Positions 1 through 11,679 of a stretch of 64,000 bases of DNA are shown one piece after another. A program made the translations under genes and the position numbers. Below the pieces are notes generated by a model. That model saw only the letters and a program-made list of their open reading frames with translations. It ran no database searches and had not been told where the DNA came from. The stretch spans positions 12,810,037-12,874,036 of the forward strand of contig BSYO01000004.1 of the NCBI GenBank assembly GCA_033239525.1, given 5' to 3'. How positions within the stretch are numbered: the stretch's first letter is position 1; each line of letters begins with the position of its first letter. This stretch comes from Nepenthes gracilis (Eukaryota > Streptophyta > Magnoliopsida > Caryophyllales > Nepenthaceae).

Positions 1-2
1 AG

Positions 3-101
3 ACGATTCCTTTAGTTAAAATCTTATGGAGGAACCACACCCTAGAAGAGGCTACTTCAGAGGAGGATGAGATCCAGAAGAAATATTCTCACTTATTTTG
101 A
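3..101 (+). CDS. pol: C-terminal tail of a Ty3/gypsy chromovirus pol polyprotein (partial)
   Basis: Open reading frame entering from the left edge and ending at TGA 99-101. It reads VKILWRNHTLEEATSEEDE followed by IQKKYSHLF. This is the characteristic end of Tekay/Del-type chromovirus polyproteins, the chromodomain-like block that usually reads VLWRNH..EEATWE.E..MR..YP.LF. It is the last part of the integrase-chromodomain region, thought to guide integration into heterochromatin. A PPT and an LTR follow 50-60 bp downstream, as expected. The Trp usually found in the EEATWE motif is replaced by Ser. The remainder of the element lies left of the window, so intactness cannot be judged. Confidence 0.85.
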   Translation, partial: TIPLVKILWRNHTLEEATSEEDEIQKKYSHLF

Positions 102-149
102 GGTATGTGATGATTCTTCGGACTTGTTAATTTTGAGTATGAAATTCTC

Positions 150-164
150 TAAATGGGGGAGATT
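150..164 (+). promoter_or_regulatory. Polypurine tract of the gypsy element
   Basis: The run AAATGGGGGAGATT lies immediately before the TGTGAGG start of the LTR, the place where plus-strand DNA synthesis is primed in LTR retrotransposons. The tract AGTGGGGGAGAG before the LTR at 59510 is closely similar, which supports the assignment. Confidence 0.75.
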
Positions 165-1063
165 TGTGAGGTTCTGAATTTTAAAATATAATAATTAGGG
201 GATAATTAAATTAATATAATTAAGATTAGGCTCAATTCATGTGAAAATATTAAGTTTTGGGATCGTGGGAAGTGTTGGCAGGGGAAGGTCCATAGCGCGC
301 CTGGGGCGGTGTCGGAGGCGCCTAAACCCATGGGCCAGCGCTGAATGGCGATATAAAAGAGCCGTGAGGGTTCGTTCATGTGACGGACCTGCCACATTCC
401 ACTGCATGCGGCCGCCCATCGATTGATACCGATCATAAACTCTGATTAAAAAGGTGAACTTAAAATTTTTCTTTTCATTTATATATACATACATCGCGAG
501 CATAGGATCGCGTAAGGCCCAACTTTGTGAGTTGGCGGCCAAGGGTCGTGGTTTCTTCTCTTTTGATAGGCCAAGACAAGGTCGGTCGGACATGAAGGTC
601 CCAAACAAGCCGAAATGCCACTAGGAATCACAAATTTCTCAAACCGTGACAGCGTACGGAAGCATGCTAATATTCATTAACTTTAGCAACGGAAGTATTT
701 TACAAATCTTTCCCAAAACATCAAAAAAACGAAAACATCAATTTTTCTTCTTGCTGCTTAAAATTCCGGCCAGCTATCCTGCTATCTAGTCCATCAGACC
801 TCATTCTTTTTCATCCGGCATAAACTCGTCGTCACCATCATCATTATCTGAAAATTAGAAGGGATGAGCTAGGGAGCCCGGCAAGGTACTTGTGCATAAG
901 TCATGCATAATCATGAACAAGCTGGCATAATACAATAGAGACATATATACGTGCAGTTTCATAAAACAGGGGCGGAATTGATATAAACAGATTCCAAAGT
1001 TGTTTTCATGTAATTTGATTCCCAAAAACATACTTATGTTTCCAAATTCATTTCCGTCAAAAA

Positions 1064-1325
1064 TCGGTTACATTTAAGGTCTGTAACTACTCGACCATCA
1101 TATCTCAATAATAGCTACATTTAAGGTCTGCAGCTACTCGACCCTCAGAATCATATAACGCTATATTTAATGTCCGTAGTCATAATCCACTCAAACGACT
1201 ATATTTAAGGTCCACAGCTACTCGACCATCATATCTCAATAACGGCTATATTTAAGGTCTGCAGCTACTCGACCATCATATCTCAATAACGGCTACATTT
1301 AAGACTTGCAGCTACTCAGCCATCA
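1064..1325. repeat. Tandem repeat, about 47-bp unit, 4-5 imperfect copies
   Basis: The phrase CTACTCGACCATCATATCTC recurs, with an ATTTAAGGTCTGCAG block ahead of it. Starts of CTACTC fall at 1087, 1134, 1218, 1265 and about 1311, giving spacings near 47 bp with one disturbed copy near 1180. It lies within solo LTR S1. Confidence 0.75.
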
Positions 1326-1435
1326 AACACTTAGATCCGTAAATCATGTTTTTCCAAAAATCACAGTCAAATATGCAATTAACCGGATACCATAAGGTCT
1401 TTCTTTTAATGTCTTAACACCGGAGATCTTCTTAA

Positions 1436-1990
1436 TAAGGCCGGAGGTCTTTTCAGCAAAAGTCGGAGTTCTTTTTATTAAGAGCCAGAGTTCTTTTTTT
1501 TAAAAGTCGGAGTTTTTTTCATAAAAGTCGGAGTTCTTTATCATAAAAGTCGGAGTTCTTTTTTTTTAAAAGTCGGAGTTCTTTTTCTTAAAAGTCAGAG
1601 TTCTTTTTCATAAAAGCCGGAGTTATTTTCCTTAAAAGTCGGATTTCTTTTTCATAAAAGTCGGAGTTCTTTTTTTAAAAGCCGGAGTTCTTTTCCTTAA
1701 AAGCCGGAGTTCTTTTCCTTAAAAGCCGAAGTTCTTTTTCATAAAAGTCGGAGTTCTTTTTAACACAAGTCGGAGGTCTTTTCAACAAAAGTCGGAGTTC
1801 AAAAGCCGGAGTTCTTTCTCAACAAAAGTCAAAGTTCAAAAGCCGGAGTTCTTTACCAACAAAAATCGTAGTTCAAAAGCCGGACTTCTTTTCCAACAAA
1901 AGTCAAAGTTCTGTTTATCAAAAGTTGGAGTTCTTTTTACTGAAAGTCGAAGTTCTTTTCGATGAAAGCCGGAGTTCTTTTTATACATGC
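1436..1990. repeat. Minisatellite with a GTCGGAGTTCTTTTT core
   Basis: More than twenty imperfect copies of a roughly 20-26-bp unit built from AAAAGTCGGAGTTCTTTT, varying as GCCGGAG or GTCGAAG and with T runs of different length. A second shorter block (about 2760-2990) is part of the duplicated segment. ORFs 1836-2054 and 2827-3018 on the minus strand are simply translations of this repeat and are not genes. Confidence 0.85.
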
Positions 1991-3733
1991 AATAACCGAA
2001 CATCTTAAAACATGGCCAGACTTCATGCATTTTAGTAAAACGTCCGAACATCACGAAATAACCGGTACTTTTTCATAACAAATAACTGGTCATCATCTAA
2101 ATCATGCAATAATCAAACTTCATGCATTCGAATATCATGAATAACTGAACATCGTTAGTCAGATAGACAAGCATAATATACTTGCATTAAAACATGAACT
2201 TAAAACGGTGAGTACTCTTGCATTTCAAACATGAGCTTTAAAAACTCGGAGTACACTTGCTTGGATTGGATCTATGAACCTTTCACTTGGTTCTGGCTCT
2301 AAATTCTTAACGCCTTCACCTGGTCGTTTGCCTAGCTTCCTCTCCTAACTCATGGGGAGGGTTATTACTTATAGGCGTTGGGGTTGGTGGTAGTATGTAG
2401 GGCAGGTCAACTGCTTATGGTTCTTTTCTATGAGGTCATCCAGGTGGTTGGGAGTAGGTTACCTACTCAGGTATGGTCATTCTGACTTTACTTTTCATAA
2501 GGGTTTCCTTACTGGCGTTACAGGCATGATTATTCTGACTTTACTTTTCATAGGGGATCTCTTTATTATTTTTGGTCAACTGGCTTTGACCGGATTTGGG
2601 TTTCTCCATTGCGTTTTCGGTCAACTAGCATTGACCAGACTTAATTGTTCCTTCCTACACATTCCGGTCAATTTGCCTTGACCGGATAAGGCTTCCTTTA
2701 CATTTTTCGGTCAATAGACGTTGACCATCTCCATTTTCCTCACGTTTCTTTTTATCACAAGCCGAGGTCTTTTCAACAAAAGTCGGCATTCAAAAGTAGG
2801 AGTTCTTTCTCAACAAAAACCGAAGTTTAAAAGCCGGAGTTCTTTACCAACAAAAGCCATAGTTTAAAAGCTGGAGTTTTTTTCCAACAAAAGCCGGAGT
2901 TCTTTTTACTGAAAGTCGGAGTTCTTTTTTGACAAAAGTCGGAGTTCTTTTTATCAAAGGCCGAAGTTCTTTTTATACATGCAATAACCGAACATCTTAA
3001 AACATGGCCAGACTTCATGCATTTTAGTAAAACGTTCGAACATCATGAAATAACCGCACTTTTCATAATAAATAACTGGTCATCATCTAAATCATGCAAT
3101 AATCAAACTTCATACGTTCGAACATCATGAAATAACTGAACATCGTTAGTCAGATAGACAAGCATAATATACTTGCATTAAAACATGAACTTAAAACAGT
3201 GAGTACTCTTGCATTTCAAATATGAGCTTTAAAAACAGGGAGCACACTTGCCTGGATTTGATTTATGAACCTTTCACTTGGTTTTGGCTCGAAATTCTTA
3301 ACGCCTTCACCAGGTCGTTTGCCTAACTTCCTCTCCTAACTCATAGGGAGGGTCATTACTTATAGGCGTTGGGGTTGGTGGTAGTACGTAGGGCAGGTCA
3401 ACTGCTTGTACTTCTTTTCTATGAGGTCATCAGGGTGGTTGGGAATAGGTTACCTACTCAGACATGGTCATTCTGACTTTACTTTTCGTAAGGGCTTCCT
3501 TATTGGTATTGCAGGCATGGTTATTCTGACTTTACTTTTCGTAGGGGATCTCATTATTCTTTTTGGTCAACTGGCCTTGACCGGATTTGGGTTTCTCCAT
3601 CGCATTTCTGGTCAACTAGTCTTGACCGGACTTAATTGTTCCTTCCTACACATTCCGGTCAATTCGCCTTGACCGGATAAGGCTTCCTTTAGTTTTCGGT
3701 CAACAGATGTTAACCGAATTACTCCCATTTCCT
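1752..3733. repeat. 991-bp tandem duplication inside solo LTR S1
   Basis: Copy one is about 1752-2742 and copy two about 2743-3733. Matching landmarks are offset by exactly 991 bp: TTCAACAAAAGTCGG at 1781 and 2772, and the phrase TTCTTTTCTATGAGGTCATC near 2421 and 3412. Both copies end near CCTCACGTTT. They differ by scattered substitutions and small indels, so the duplication is not recent. Its edges fall in repeat-rich sequence, consistent with unequal crossing-over. Confidence 0.85.
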
Positions 3734-3803
3734 CACGTTTGTCGGTCAACACTTGTTGACCGGATTACTACCCTTACTCATCTTCCGGTCAACAGGCGTT
3801 GAC
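2574..3803. promoter_or_regulatory. Array of ten inverted W-box-like pairs in solo LTR S1
   Basis: Short inverted pairs of GGTCAA and TTGACC, 18-20 bp overall, occur at 2574-2591, 2619-2636, 2666-2683, 2709-2726, 3565-3582, 3610-3627, 3657-3674, 3698-3715, 3744-3761 and 3787-3803. A few arms are imperfect. TTGAC(C/T) is the core recognised by plant WRKY factors. Binding is inferred from the motif only. Confidence 0.5.
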
Positions 3804-5752
3804 AAGATATCCCTTGATTTTCCTCAACTCCTTGATTATATTGACTCGATATCGGAAATTTTCTATGTTTTAGGATCTGGGCCCTTACGGTTCAAGAATT
3901 TTTTCGGCTTCCACGCGCAGAGAGAGAGGGAGCGGAAGGAGAAGAGAAAGAAAGAAGAAACTAAGGTTTTCAGGTCCGATTTCGAGCGAGAGTTAGTTAG
4001 AAAAGTGATAGATCAGGTCGAAATAAGTGTACCTATATACTTTTCTTTCTCTTGTTGCACCTTTTGTTCCATTCCTCTTGGGTATTTTTGCTCCGATATC
4101 CAATTAAATTTATATTTTGTAGTATCCAAGATTTGAGCATGAATATACTTCAATTTCATATTCGATTTGTGAGATTTGTGCAGTATTTCACACCGAAAAT
4201 CCTAACCCGTGTTGGGCCACTTTTACTCATTTTTTTTGATTTGATGCATGATTTGGCTTAGGTAATTAAGACCCATGACTTGAGCATGAAATTTTACCGA
4301 TTTGATGTCCGATTTTTCATATTTTGGGCGGTTTGTCTCTAACGAAACCCTAACCCACGCCCCGCACATCTCATTTCATTTTCTTTGCAATTTATGTATA
4401 AATGGACTTAGAAAATTAAACCCTAACTTATGAATGTGATTGATTGATATTTAATTGTATATATTATAGATATGTTAATTTTGTATATTCTAAAATTTAT
4501 GTTATGAACTGTTTGTAAAAGAATTTATCGTCTGAAAACATTAAAGTTATATTTAGCTTAATGTGGTAAAAATTTTCTAATTCTTTAAGCTACAAAGAAA
4601 TTTGTGAATGTAATTAAGATTATTTGAGGATTTAAGCTCACAATGATATGAAAATATGTATCTTAATAAATTTTATGGAAAAAGGATCAATTAGGGATAT
4701 TTTACAATTAAGTAAATAATTTATAAACTGTTCTCCAATAGAGTGGGAACGAAGGATTTATGGACTTAAGAGTAGAATTTTCTAAGAAAATAAGGAACTA
4801 AGAACTTGGATCGATGAATATTTATCAGATAGTATATTTTGACATGCCTTAGTATATTATAGTGGAAAATCGTTGTCTACTTTGGGGCCACATGTGGTTA
4901 TGGCCCTGTCTAAAGAGATTGTATGTAAACGGCTCATATTTGGGTCTTGAATAGAAGGAAATAGCTTTTGATTCTGTCGGAGCAAACACAATCCAGATTA
5001 CGATCGACCGTTCTTTTAGTCGGTGAGGCCTATTGGCCTTGGTTTACCATGAAAGAAGTTTTCAGTATGATTTGATGATTAAGAAATGAGAAAAAAAATG
5101 AATTAAAGAAATTTGGAATGTATTATAAAAGCGTCTTTTCTATTCATGTTTTATGATCTCTCATGCATTTCTATACCCTCCTACATGCATTATTATTATT
5201 TAAATTATTAAATCTACATGTTCTTTGTTATATACGTATATTGTTGAGTAATTCGCTCACTCTTTGCCGTTTTGTTACCCCCTTTAGATAGTCAGCACGA
5301 ATTCATACCCGATGATAATGAATAAATGATCATTGCTTAATTTTAGAGTTTGGGATTGTATATATTGTATTTTTGGGATTGTATTTTTGTATTTTTGTCA
5401 TAGATGATGATTCTTTTGGATTAGGAGGATTATATACATACTTTTTGTTCTTTTGTAATTTATTATAGCAGTAATGATATGATTTAGATGGAACGTGGTA
5501 TTTTGAATTTTGGAATGCTTTTGCAGGTTGTTATGAATATTATTCTGAGACTTAGTGGCATCTCTCTACTCCAACACGGTGTCCGGAGACATGATATTGG
5601 AGCTACAAATACATTGTGATTTTTGGATCCTGTGTTTATATTTTGTGGATATATGTATGTTGTACAGAAATTTATACAGGTTGTATTAGTCCGACGACCA
5701 TATTACATCTGAAACTCTGCCAGATTTCAGTTAGATAATACGATACGTCACA

Positions 5753-6480
5753 AATATTAAGAAATAGTTACATATAAATCTAGTAACCTTACATTAAAAC
5801 ATTATTATTTAGATATGTAGATAGATTGTCTAGAAATCCAATTTATAGTTGGAGTCAAACACTCTTTTCTTTTGCTACTCGTGGGAATTAATATAATCCT
5901 CAAGTGTGCTTAATATATTAGAATATTTAAATATATAATTTTGTCAACTTCTGACAATAGTTCTTAATAAAATATCAAATAGTAAACTCTATAACAGATG
6001 TCAAAACTTTTTACCTCTGTAGAAAAAATATAAATCCAAAATTTTTTACTCTATAAAAAAAGTATAAATAACAAAATTTTCTACTTTATGAAAAAGCACA
6101 AGCTCACATCAAAATAAAATGGAATATAAACTGAAGTATTTATATAGAATATCATATGTAAGGCTAAATACATAAATTTTATAATTTTTCTTTTACAAAT
6201 ATTTTCATATATAAATATAATGCCTTAAATTATTTATTTAGTATAAATCGAACAAAACTTTTAAACGTTTGGTAAGATAAAACAAAACTCTAAACTCGTC
6301 AAAGAAAGTTAGATGTAATTTGAAATAGTGATGTAAAAAGTGGCATGCATGTTTAATAAAATAAGAAATATAAACAAAAATAAAAAAAAAATTGAAATAA
6401 ACTAAAGATCAAATTTAAAAATAATTACTTTTTACTTTCGATCTAACAAATTTAACAAGATATTACTCTGAAATCTTCTT
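5753..6480. other. AT-rich flank, no gene seen
   Basis: AT-rich sequence without a substantial ORF or recognised repeat. It could include decayed downstream sequence of the reverse LTR fragment that ends at 6995, but no TGTGAC terminus was found to show this. Confidence 0.5.
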
Positions 6481-6995
6481 TCTCTTTCTTTTTCTTCTTC
6501 TTTTCCTTTTTTTTCCTCTCTTTGCTCACTTTTCCTCACACAAAATGACTGACATAGGCACACAGGAGCTTATATACTATAGTTGGTGCATGAAAGTCAG
6601 ATAGGAACGCATCAGATATCATTCCACTGCACAGGTGTGTACAAGCGCTGCATAAGATGCTAGCATTTTACCTCAACCAAACACTAGTGCCAACACAAGT
6701 ATATCTTAGGTGCCACTACACTGGATAAATCACATACGAGCGCTTCTTTAAGCACACCTTCAGTGCTACCATTCTGTCACAAAAATGTGTATAAGCCCTT
6801 CAAAAATATGCATCAGGTATGCTGCTTCTGCCTCAAAATGTACGAGCATGAACACAGGCACCTCTAAGGTATTAGGCCTGATTCCCCAAATAATCCAATT
6901 TTATTATCAAAATTTTATTATAAAATTATTTTTAAATTGATTTAAAAATTATATTAATATTATTATAATTTCTTAATTAAAAATCAGACATTACA
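6480..6995 (-). mobile_element. Degenerate gypsy-type LTR fragment, reverse orientation
   Basis: On the minus strand this begins TGTAATGTCTGATTTTTAAT, close to the start of LTR A2 (TGTAATGTACTGATTTTTGA). It then contains a TATA-like TATATAAGCTCC (plus 6566-6577) followed by a purine-rich leader (plus 6475-6540 is TTCTTTTTCC-like), the same order as in the other LTRs here. No clear end on the low-coordinate side and no TSD were found, so this is a truncated or heavily decayed copy. Confidence 0.5.
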
Positions 6996-8328
6996 GCTTG
7001 ATTATAGTGCTGCAGTAGATGCCACACCTCCATAATACTCACTGATGTTAACTGATGCTAACAGATGTCCAGAATACCACATCTTCTAGAAATCTTCAAG
7101 AATTCTTTGAATGCTATTTGACCAGTTATAGTGTTGCTCCGTTATAGTCTAGAATATCCAGACTTTGAATGTGACGCTTTTGGAGCACAATGATAAGAAC
7201 ACTAATATTCAAGAATAAATTCAGTAATGTTCAAGAATGCTAAGGGAAAAATTTTGGTGGATTTTTAAGGAAAAAGAAAAAAAAATTATAAGATTTGAAG
7301 AAGATAAGAGCGAGTCTCTAATTATAATTATTAAATAATAATTTGGATTAACTAAAATGTAACAAAAATAAGAAAAATTTAAGCAATAGAGAAAAATTAA
7401 GGAGAGAATTAGAGGAAGAGAAGGAGAAATGGGGCACGAGTTGGGAGAGAAAGTAAAGAGAGAGAGGGTTAGGAGGAATTGTCTCATAAAGATGTTTGTT
7501 GGCCAATACACTCTCTAAGCTCTCTTAGTTAGGTGGCCTTTTGTCTATCATTTCCTTCTTGTTGATAGTCTACTATTAGAATATTACTTTCCTATCATGC
7601 TACGATTACTACACAACAATACTCCCATTTTTATAATATCTTTGCCTTTAAGGATGATATGAATATGCTACTTTATTAAAATATAGGGAACAAATACTAT
7701 TATCTAAAAATATACTAATATAATAGCTCTATAATGGCTTCTTTCTTGAATAAAATTGTGAGCCTATAAGCGAATTTGTCTGACATTTGATCGTCTCAAA
7801 ATTGTTTACCACTAGTATGAGATTTGTTCAAGAAAACACAACTTTTTTTTTGTTTTTGTTTTTGTTTTTTTTTTTTGTTTTTGTTTTGTAGTGTTATTAT
7901 AGGAAGAGGCGTTTGAAGTTGTATTACTACTATTGATGATCAAAGCCATCTGTAATGGAGCTGCATTTGTGTGTTAGTATGTTAAAAAGTTGAGTTGTAT
8001 AGCAATGATAGCCGGCAACATTGTGTGGAATGTTTGTTGGTGGGTTCATAAGCTGTTTTTACTTGAATGTTGCTAATGATGTTGGATGCAAGTACGGATT
8101 TAACTTAGAATTAATTAATGATATTGAGAAGGTTATTTAGCACCATTAACTTCGAATCTTTTAATATGAAATAATTATACATATTTATTTATTATTTATT
8201 TATATTTTGGTTGAGTCAATTATTGATGATCATTAAGATCAAATATACCGATGATATTTGGTATAATCCATGATGAATTAATTTATATTAATTCTTGAAA
8301 AGGAATCTACCAGCCTCTATTGAGAGAG
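6996..8328. other. AT-rich interval with simple T/G runs, no gene seen
   Basis: No coding signal. The minus-strand frame 7221-7511 is a low-complexity product of a purine-rich stretch (about 7250-7480). A T-rich run with interspersed G lies at about 7842-7890; it could be an old retroposon tail but has no recognisable body. Confidence 0.5.
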
Positions 8329-9477
8329 TGAAAGAAATTTTTTGTTCCGAATCACAATAAGTTCCAACCCCTTAATAAATTTACAGAAGTAGTAAAAATA
8401 TAAATATTCAATATACATAAAAAAATATTTAAATTTAGATGATATAAGTAATAATAAGTATAAAAAGTAATGTAATAAGTAATAAAGATATGCTTTTTTG
8501 ATGACGAAGGAAAAACTCGATAACTGTAATTATTGAGAAAAACCTTCAGGTTTCAACGGTTAGGAAAGATATCAACTATAAAAATTAACTTATAAATTGG
8601 GCGGTACAGACGTTTTAATCCAGTCGACTTACTTCCATCTTGTAATCCGTACTAAGGAACTCTTTAAATTTGTCCGTGGTAACGGAATCGGATGCGTTTT
8701 GGTCTTTACATTAATCTTCCCTTACGAACTGCTTGAATTGCCGTAGACCATTGGGACCTAATATCCATACCACCGACATCACCACGAAGGTTAACGGGCT
8801 GGAAGAGGTATAAAGGATAATGATCAAGGTGGGGAGAAAATTTTATCAAGGAAGCACAAATGTAGAAGCCAAGTTTTCTCAAGTGAATAAATAAAAAGCA
8901 CAAAGGAGAGGGTTTTCTCCGCTGAAATGGCCATCCAAAAGATTCTTCAGGAAGTTAGGGTAAAGAAACATAAGACCAATATATATAGAGAAGCTCAAAA
9001 ACACGATTAAAATTATAACCGTTGGGATATGCATGCCCCGGTGCTCGAGTGCCACTTGGGCGCATGGCGGGCATGCCTAGGTTTTCTTGGCATGCACCGC
9101 AGCGCTCAAGTGCGGGGCAGGCAGCCCTCAAGCCCACTTGTTCTGAAAATTGCGCTTGAGTGCGGGTTGAGCGATCTTCGGGGTGCGAGATTACGGCTAC
9201 GGCGCTCAAATATAGATCGGGCGTGTCTCGAGCTTGGTTTCTTGGGAATTGGCGCTCAAGCGAGATTCGAGCGTGCATTGAGCTCCGGCTACTATGTAAG
9301 CAGTGTTCAAATGCGAGTCGGTCGATGGGCGGTCGTGGTTATCGGGAGAAGTGCGATGACGATCCTCGAACGAAAATCTGATGAAGAGCTTCCAAACATG
9401 TGAAAATGTACCGACGAATGACCAAACAAGCAACCCGATACGGTCACGGAATATGTCAATATAAAATACGACTAACA
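8329..9477 (-). mobile_element. Solo LTR of a SIRE-like copia element, reverse orientation
   Basis: Read on the minus strand it begins TGTTAGTCGT and ends TTTCTTTCA. Its body aligns in order with the LTR at 45606-46556: the start, a CTCGAG/CTTGAG cluster, a TATA region (TATATATATT on the minus strand, plus 8979-8987), the GTTGGTGGC/GTCGGTGGT segment, and the GTAAATTTATTGAGGGG-like 3' part. Flanks GAGAG (8324-8328) and GAGAA (9478-9482) are a 4/5 target duplication. No coding sequence is inside. Apparent ORFs here (8955-9278, 9029-9403) are frames across the GC-rich promoter and are rejected. Confidence 0.75.
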
Positions 9478-10035
9478 GAGAATATATTCAAGTTATTTGT
9501 ATATAGTTGGACTTGATAAATAAATCAGGCTAATGAAATTTCTGTTAAAGTTGTCTAAATATATAATACATATTTTAATATAAATATATTTGTTTGGTAT
9601 ATTTATTTTAGAAATAATTTACAATCCAATAAATTACAGAGTAATAATTAAGTATTCTATAATTTAAGGATTTAATGGGCGATTTTATTCCAATTTGTTT
9701 GACCCATGTGAAATATAGTATAGTAGAAAGACCAAAAAAAAAAAAAACTTCATTATATGTAGAGGGATTTCACAACTAATTTTCTTTTTTCAAGGATGAA
9801 TTATAATATGTTGATGGATATTATTGTAATTTATAGAAACTCAAAAATTGAAATCAATGATTACAAGAGACTAATGGAAAATTATACTTTAAATATTTAA
9901 TCATATGGCCGAGAATAGATATTCTTAAGGATTGCTAATGTTTTTTTGGAAGGCTATATATATATATCATGCCTTGTGTTAGTTATTAGAACAATCCATA
10001 CATTTTGAATTTTTATCCATTGAGATTTTTTATAA
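9478..10035. other. AT-rich interval, nothing recognised
   Basis: No ORF, repeat or element boundary is supported here beyond the flanking LTR termini. Confidence 0.5.
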
Positions 10036-10140
10036 TGTACCAATTCTCAAACATTATGTTGGCGAATAATTGAATTAATTTGATTAAAATTGAACTTAAT
10101 TCATATAAAAAAATTTAGTTTCAGGACCATGGGACGAGTT

Positions 10141-11417
10141 TGTTGGGTTTGATCACTACCTTGTAGGTAACCCGATAAACTGGTTTGCCATCGGAGGATT
10201 TGAGGAGAACAAATTCGGAGAACTGTTTTCGGTCAACGAGACGTTGACTGGAGGAGAACAATAGACGGTCAATGGAGATTGACTGGCAGACAGCCAATGG
10301 AATCCGGTCAACAGGAGGTTGACCGTCAGAGAGCTGCAGGAGCACTGCTGGACGGCAGACAGGCAACTGGAGACGGTCAATAGGGAAGTTGACCGGATGA
10401 ATGCTGAAGACGGTCAATGAAATGTTGACCGGTTGAGAAGGCCGAAACTTACCAGTTAGTATTACTGGTATGAAATCGCCCATGGACATGGCTGAGTGCA
10501 CAGTAGCGTCCGGAGATATGGGCTGTGCACAGTGACGACTGAGGACATGGGATGTCCGAGGTTGTTGTCACTGCCTGAAGACTATGGAATACCGAAGGAC
10601 TTTTGTGATGGCTAAAGGGCACAGATGGTCCTGGAATTTGGCTGCATCATTGGCCAAAGGCAGCAAGTTGTGGAGAGCTTGCAGCAAGCTGTGGACAGTT
10701 GGCTCTGCAGAGCAGGTAGCAGATTTGCAGTCTGTCTAGGCCGTCTGTGTAGGTGGCAAGTTGCAGAGTTAGTGGGCAAGTTGCAAAGTTAGTGGGCAGG
10801 TTGCAGAGTTAGTGGACAAAGTTGTGGGTGACAGGTGTTTGACCACATTCAACCTGCCTATTGGTTAAAGGTCTCCGGATAGAACACGATAAATACGCAT
10901 GCTGGGCATGCTGTGGTATGAGCGCGCAAGGCACCATGAGAGTGACTATGGGTGTTAGAGAAATCACCATAGGCGAGCATTCGTCGGGACTTGTGTAGCC
11001 AGGGGCTTATGTAGCCGGTCACTGTGTGCAGGGATGAAACGGTGGGCTATCATTTCACTAACACTTGTAAAATGTAGAAAGGAGTGCACCACCAGTGAGA
11101 GAGAGAAGAAAGAAAAACAGAGAGTAAAAGAGTGGAGAGTGTTTCCCATTTATTCCGGTGAGATTTTCTTTGTTATTTTTGGGTGTGTAGCGGATACTTC
11201 ATCTCGGGGCTTTGTAACCCATTTTGACATAGTGGATTTATTGGTAGACTATGTGTCTCGTGATTTTTCCTCTTTGATTTGGGAAGGGGTTTCCACGTAA
11301 AAAATTGATGTGCATCTCTTGTTCCTTGTTCCTACTAAATGGTGGCAGTCGATGACTGGGGGTTCAGGTTTTCCGCTGCTGCCGGATCTGGTTGATCCGG
11401 GTCTTCCGACCCCAACA
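10141..11417 (+). repeat. 5' LTR of element B
   Basis: Direct repeat of 12110-13405. It holds five inverted W-box-like pairs, a GC-moderate middle, a purine-rich leader (AGAGAGAGAAGAAAGAAAA near 11098) and a 3' part with GGTGGCAGTCGATGACTGGG. Differences from the 3' LTR are mostly single-base changes plus small indels, so the insertion is moderately old. Confidence 0.85.
10231..10430. promoter_or_regulatory. Five inverted W-box-like pairs in the 5' LTR of B
   Basis: Pairs at 10231-10249 (GGTCAAC...GTTGACT), 10267-10284, 10306-10324, 10375-10394 and 10412-10430 (GGTCAAT...GTTGACC). They lie about 90-290 bp inside the LTR, where LTR enhancers usually sit. The 3' LTR keeps the array at about 12200-12399 with a few arms mutated. 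A role as WRKY-binding enhancer is inferred. Confidence 0.5.
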
Positions 11418-11419
11418 AG

Positions 11420-11431
11420 TGGTCTAAGAGC
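11420..11431 (+). promoter_or_regulatory. Probable primer-binding site of element B
   Basis: TGGTCTAAGAGC begins two bases after the 5' LTR end and matches the common plant initiator-Met tRNA-complementary PBS TGGTATCAGAGC with two mismatches. Confidence 0.6.
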
Positions 11432-11679
11432 TGGTTGAGATCGACCCAGGCCCGAAAAGGGCTGCTTGCGGAGGGTGTTGACCGAAAAGGGCTACCTGCG
11501 AAGGTACTGACCTACTGTCGGAGTGGAGTGAAGTGTCGCAAGGGGAAGCCGCTGAGTGACGCGCCGCAGAAGTGGAGCTGCCGAGGTCTGTGGCGGTCGA
11601 AGTGTATCTGGTGTCATCATGGAAGAGTTTGCCATTTAGTGTGCAGCTGGATGGAATGGTAAAAAGCACAGCATATCCA

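Larger units (their letters stand above)
379..3889 (-). mobile_element. Solo LTR (S1) of a gypsy-type element, 3.5 kb, inserted in LTR A1
   Basis: Bounded by a perfect 5-bp duplication GTTCA (374-378, 3890-3894). Read on the minus strand it begins CGTAAGGGCCCAGATCCTAA, matching the TGTGAGATCCCGATCC start of the LTR at 53460 with the first T changed to C. It ends CCGTCACA, the same terminus as the other gypsy LTRs here. No gag or pol trace lies inside, and a single LTR between TSDs fits loss of the body by LTR-LTR recombination. It is unusually long because of a 991-bp tandem duplication and several minisatellites. Open frames inside (for example 2430-2681 and 3406-3672, which are copies of one another) have no recognisable domain and are not called genes. 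Confidence 0.8.
165..5752 (+). mobile_element. 3' LTR (A1) of a Tekay/Del-like gypsy element, interrupted by a nested solo LTR
   Basis: The LTR starts TGTGAGGTTCTGAA after the PPT and ends GATACGTCACA at 5752. It is split by an inserted solo LTR (379-3889). Removing that insertion and one TSD copy leaves about 2.07 kb, close to the related A2 LTR (41506-43779, 2.27 kb). The two halves align to A2 on either side of the break: a TATA-like GATATAAAAGAG near 350 on the left, and the GA-rich leader and GTGATAGATC block from about 3905 on the right. The pair GTTCA (374-378 and 3890-3894) marks the insertion. Sequence after 5752 is the old target flank. Confidence 0.8.

Noticed and set aside
2430..3672. 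Paired ORFs 2430-2681 and 3406-3672 with similar products
   Set aside because: Similarity is due to the 991-bp tandem duplication. They run antisense to the LTR and show no domain, and the hydrophobic stretch comes from the TTGACC-rich region.
3753..4136. 127-codon plus ORF spanning 3753-4136
   Set aside because: It crosses the junction between solo LTR S1 and LTR A1 and covers the GA-rich leader; it is chance open sequence.
7221..7511. 96-codon minus-strand ORF with hydrophobic stretches
   Set aside because: Composition artefact of a long purine-rich strand; no start context or family.
7842..7890. T/G run that could be the tail of a reverse LINE or SINE
   Set aside because: No LINE RT, no SINE A/B boxes and no flanking duplication could be found.
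10231..10430. GGTCAA...TTGACC units as transcription terminator hairpins
   Set aside because: Stems are only 6-7 bp, recur in tandem near the LTR start rather than the end, and fit paired protein-binding sites better.
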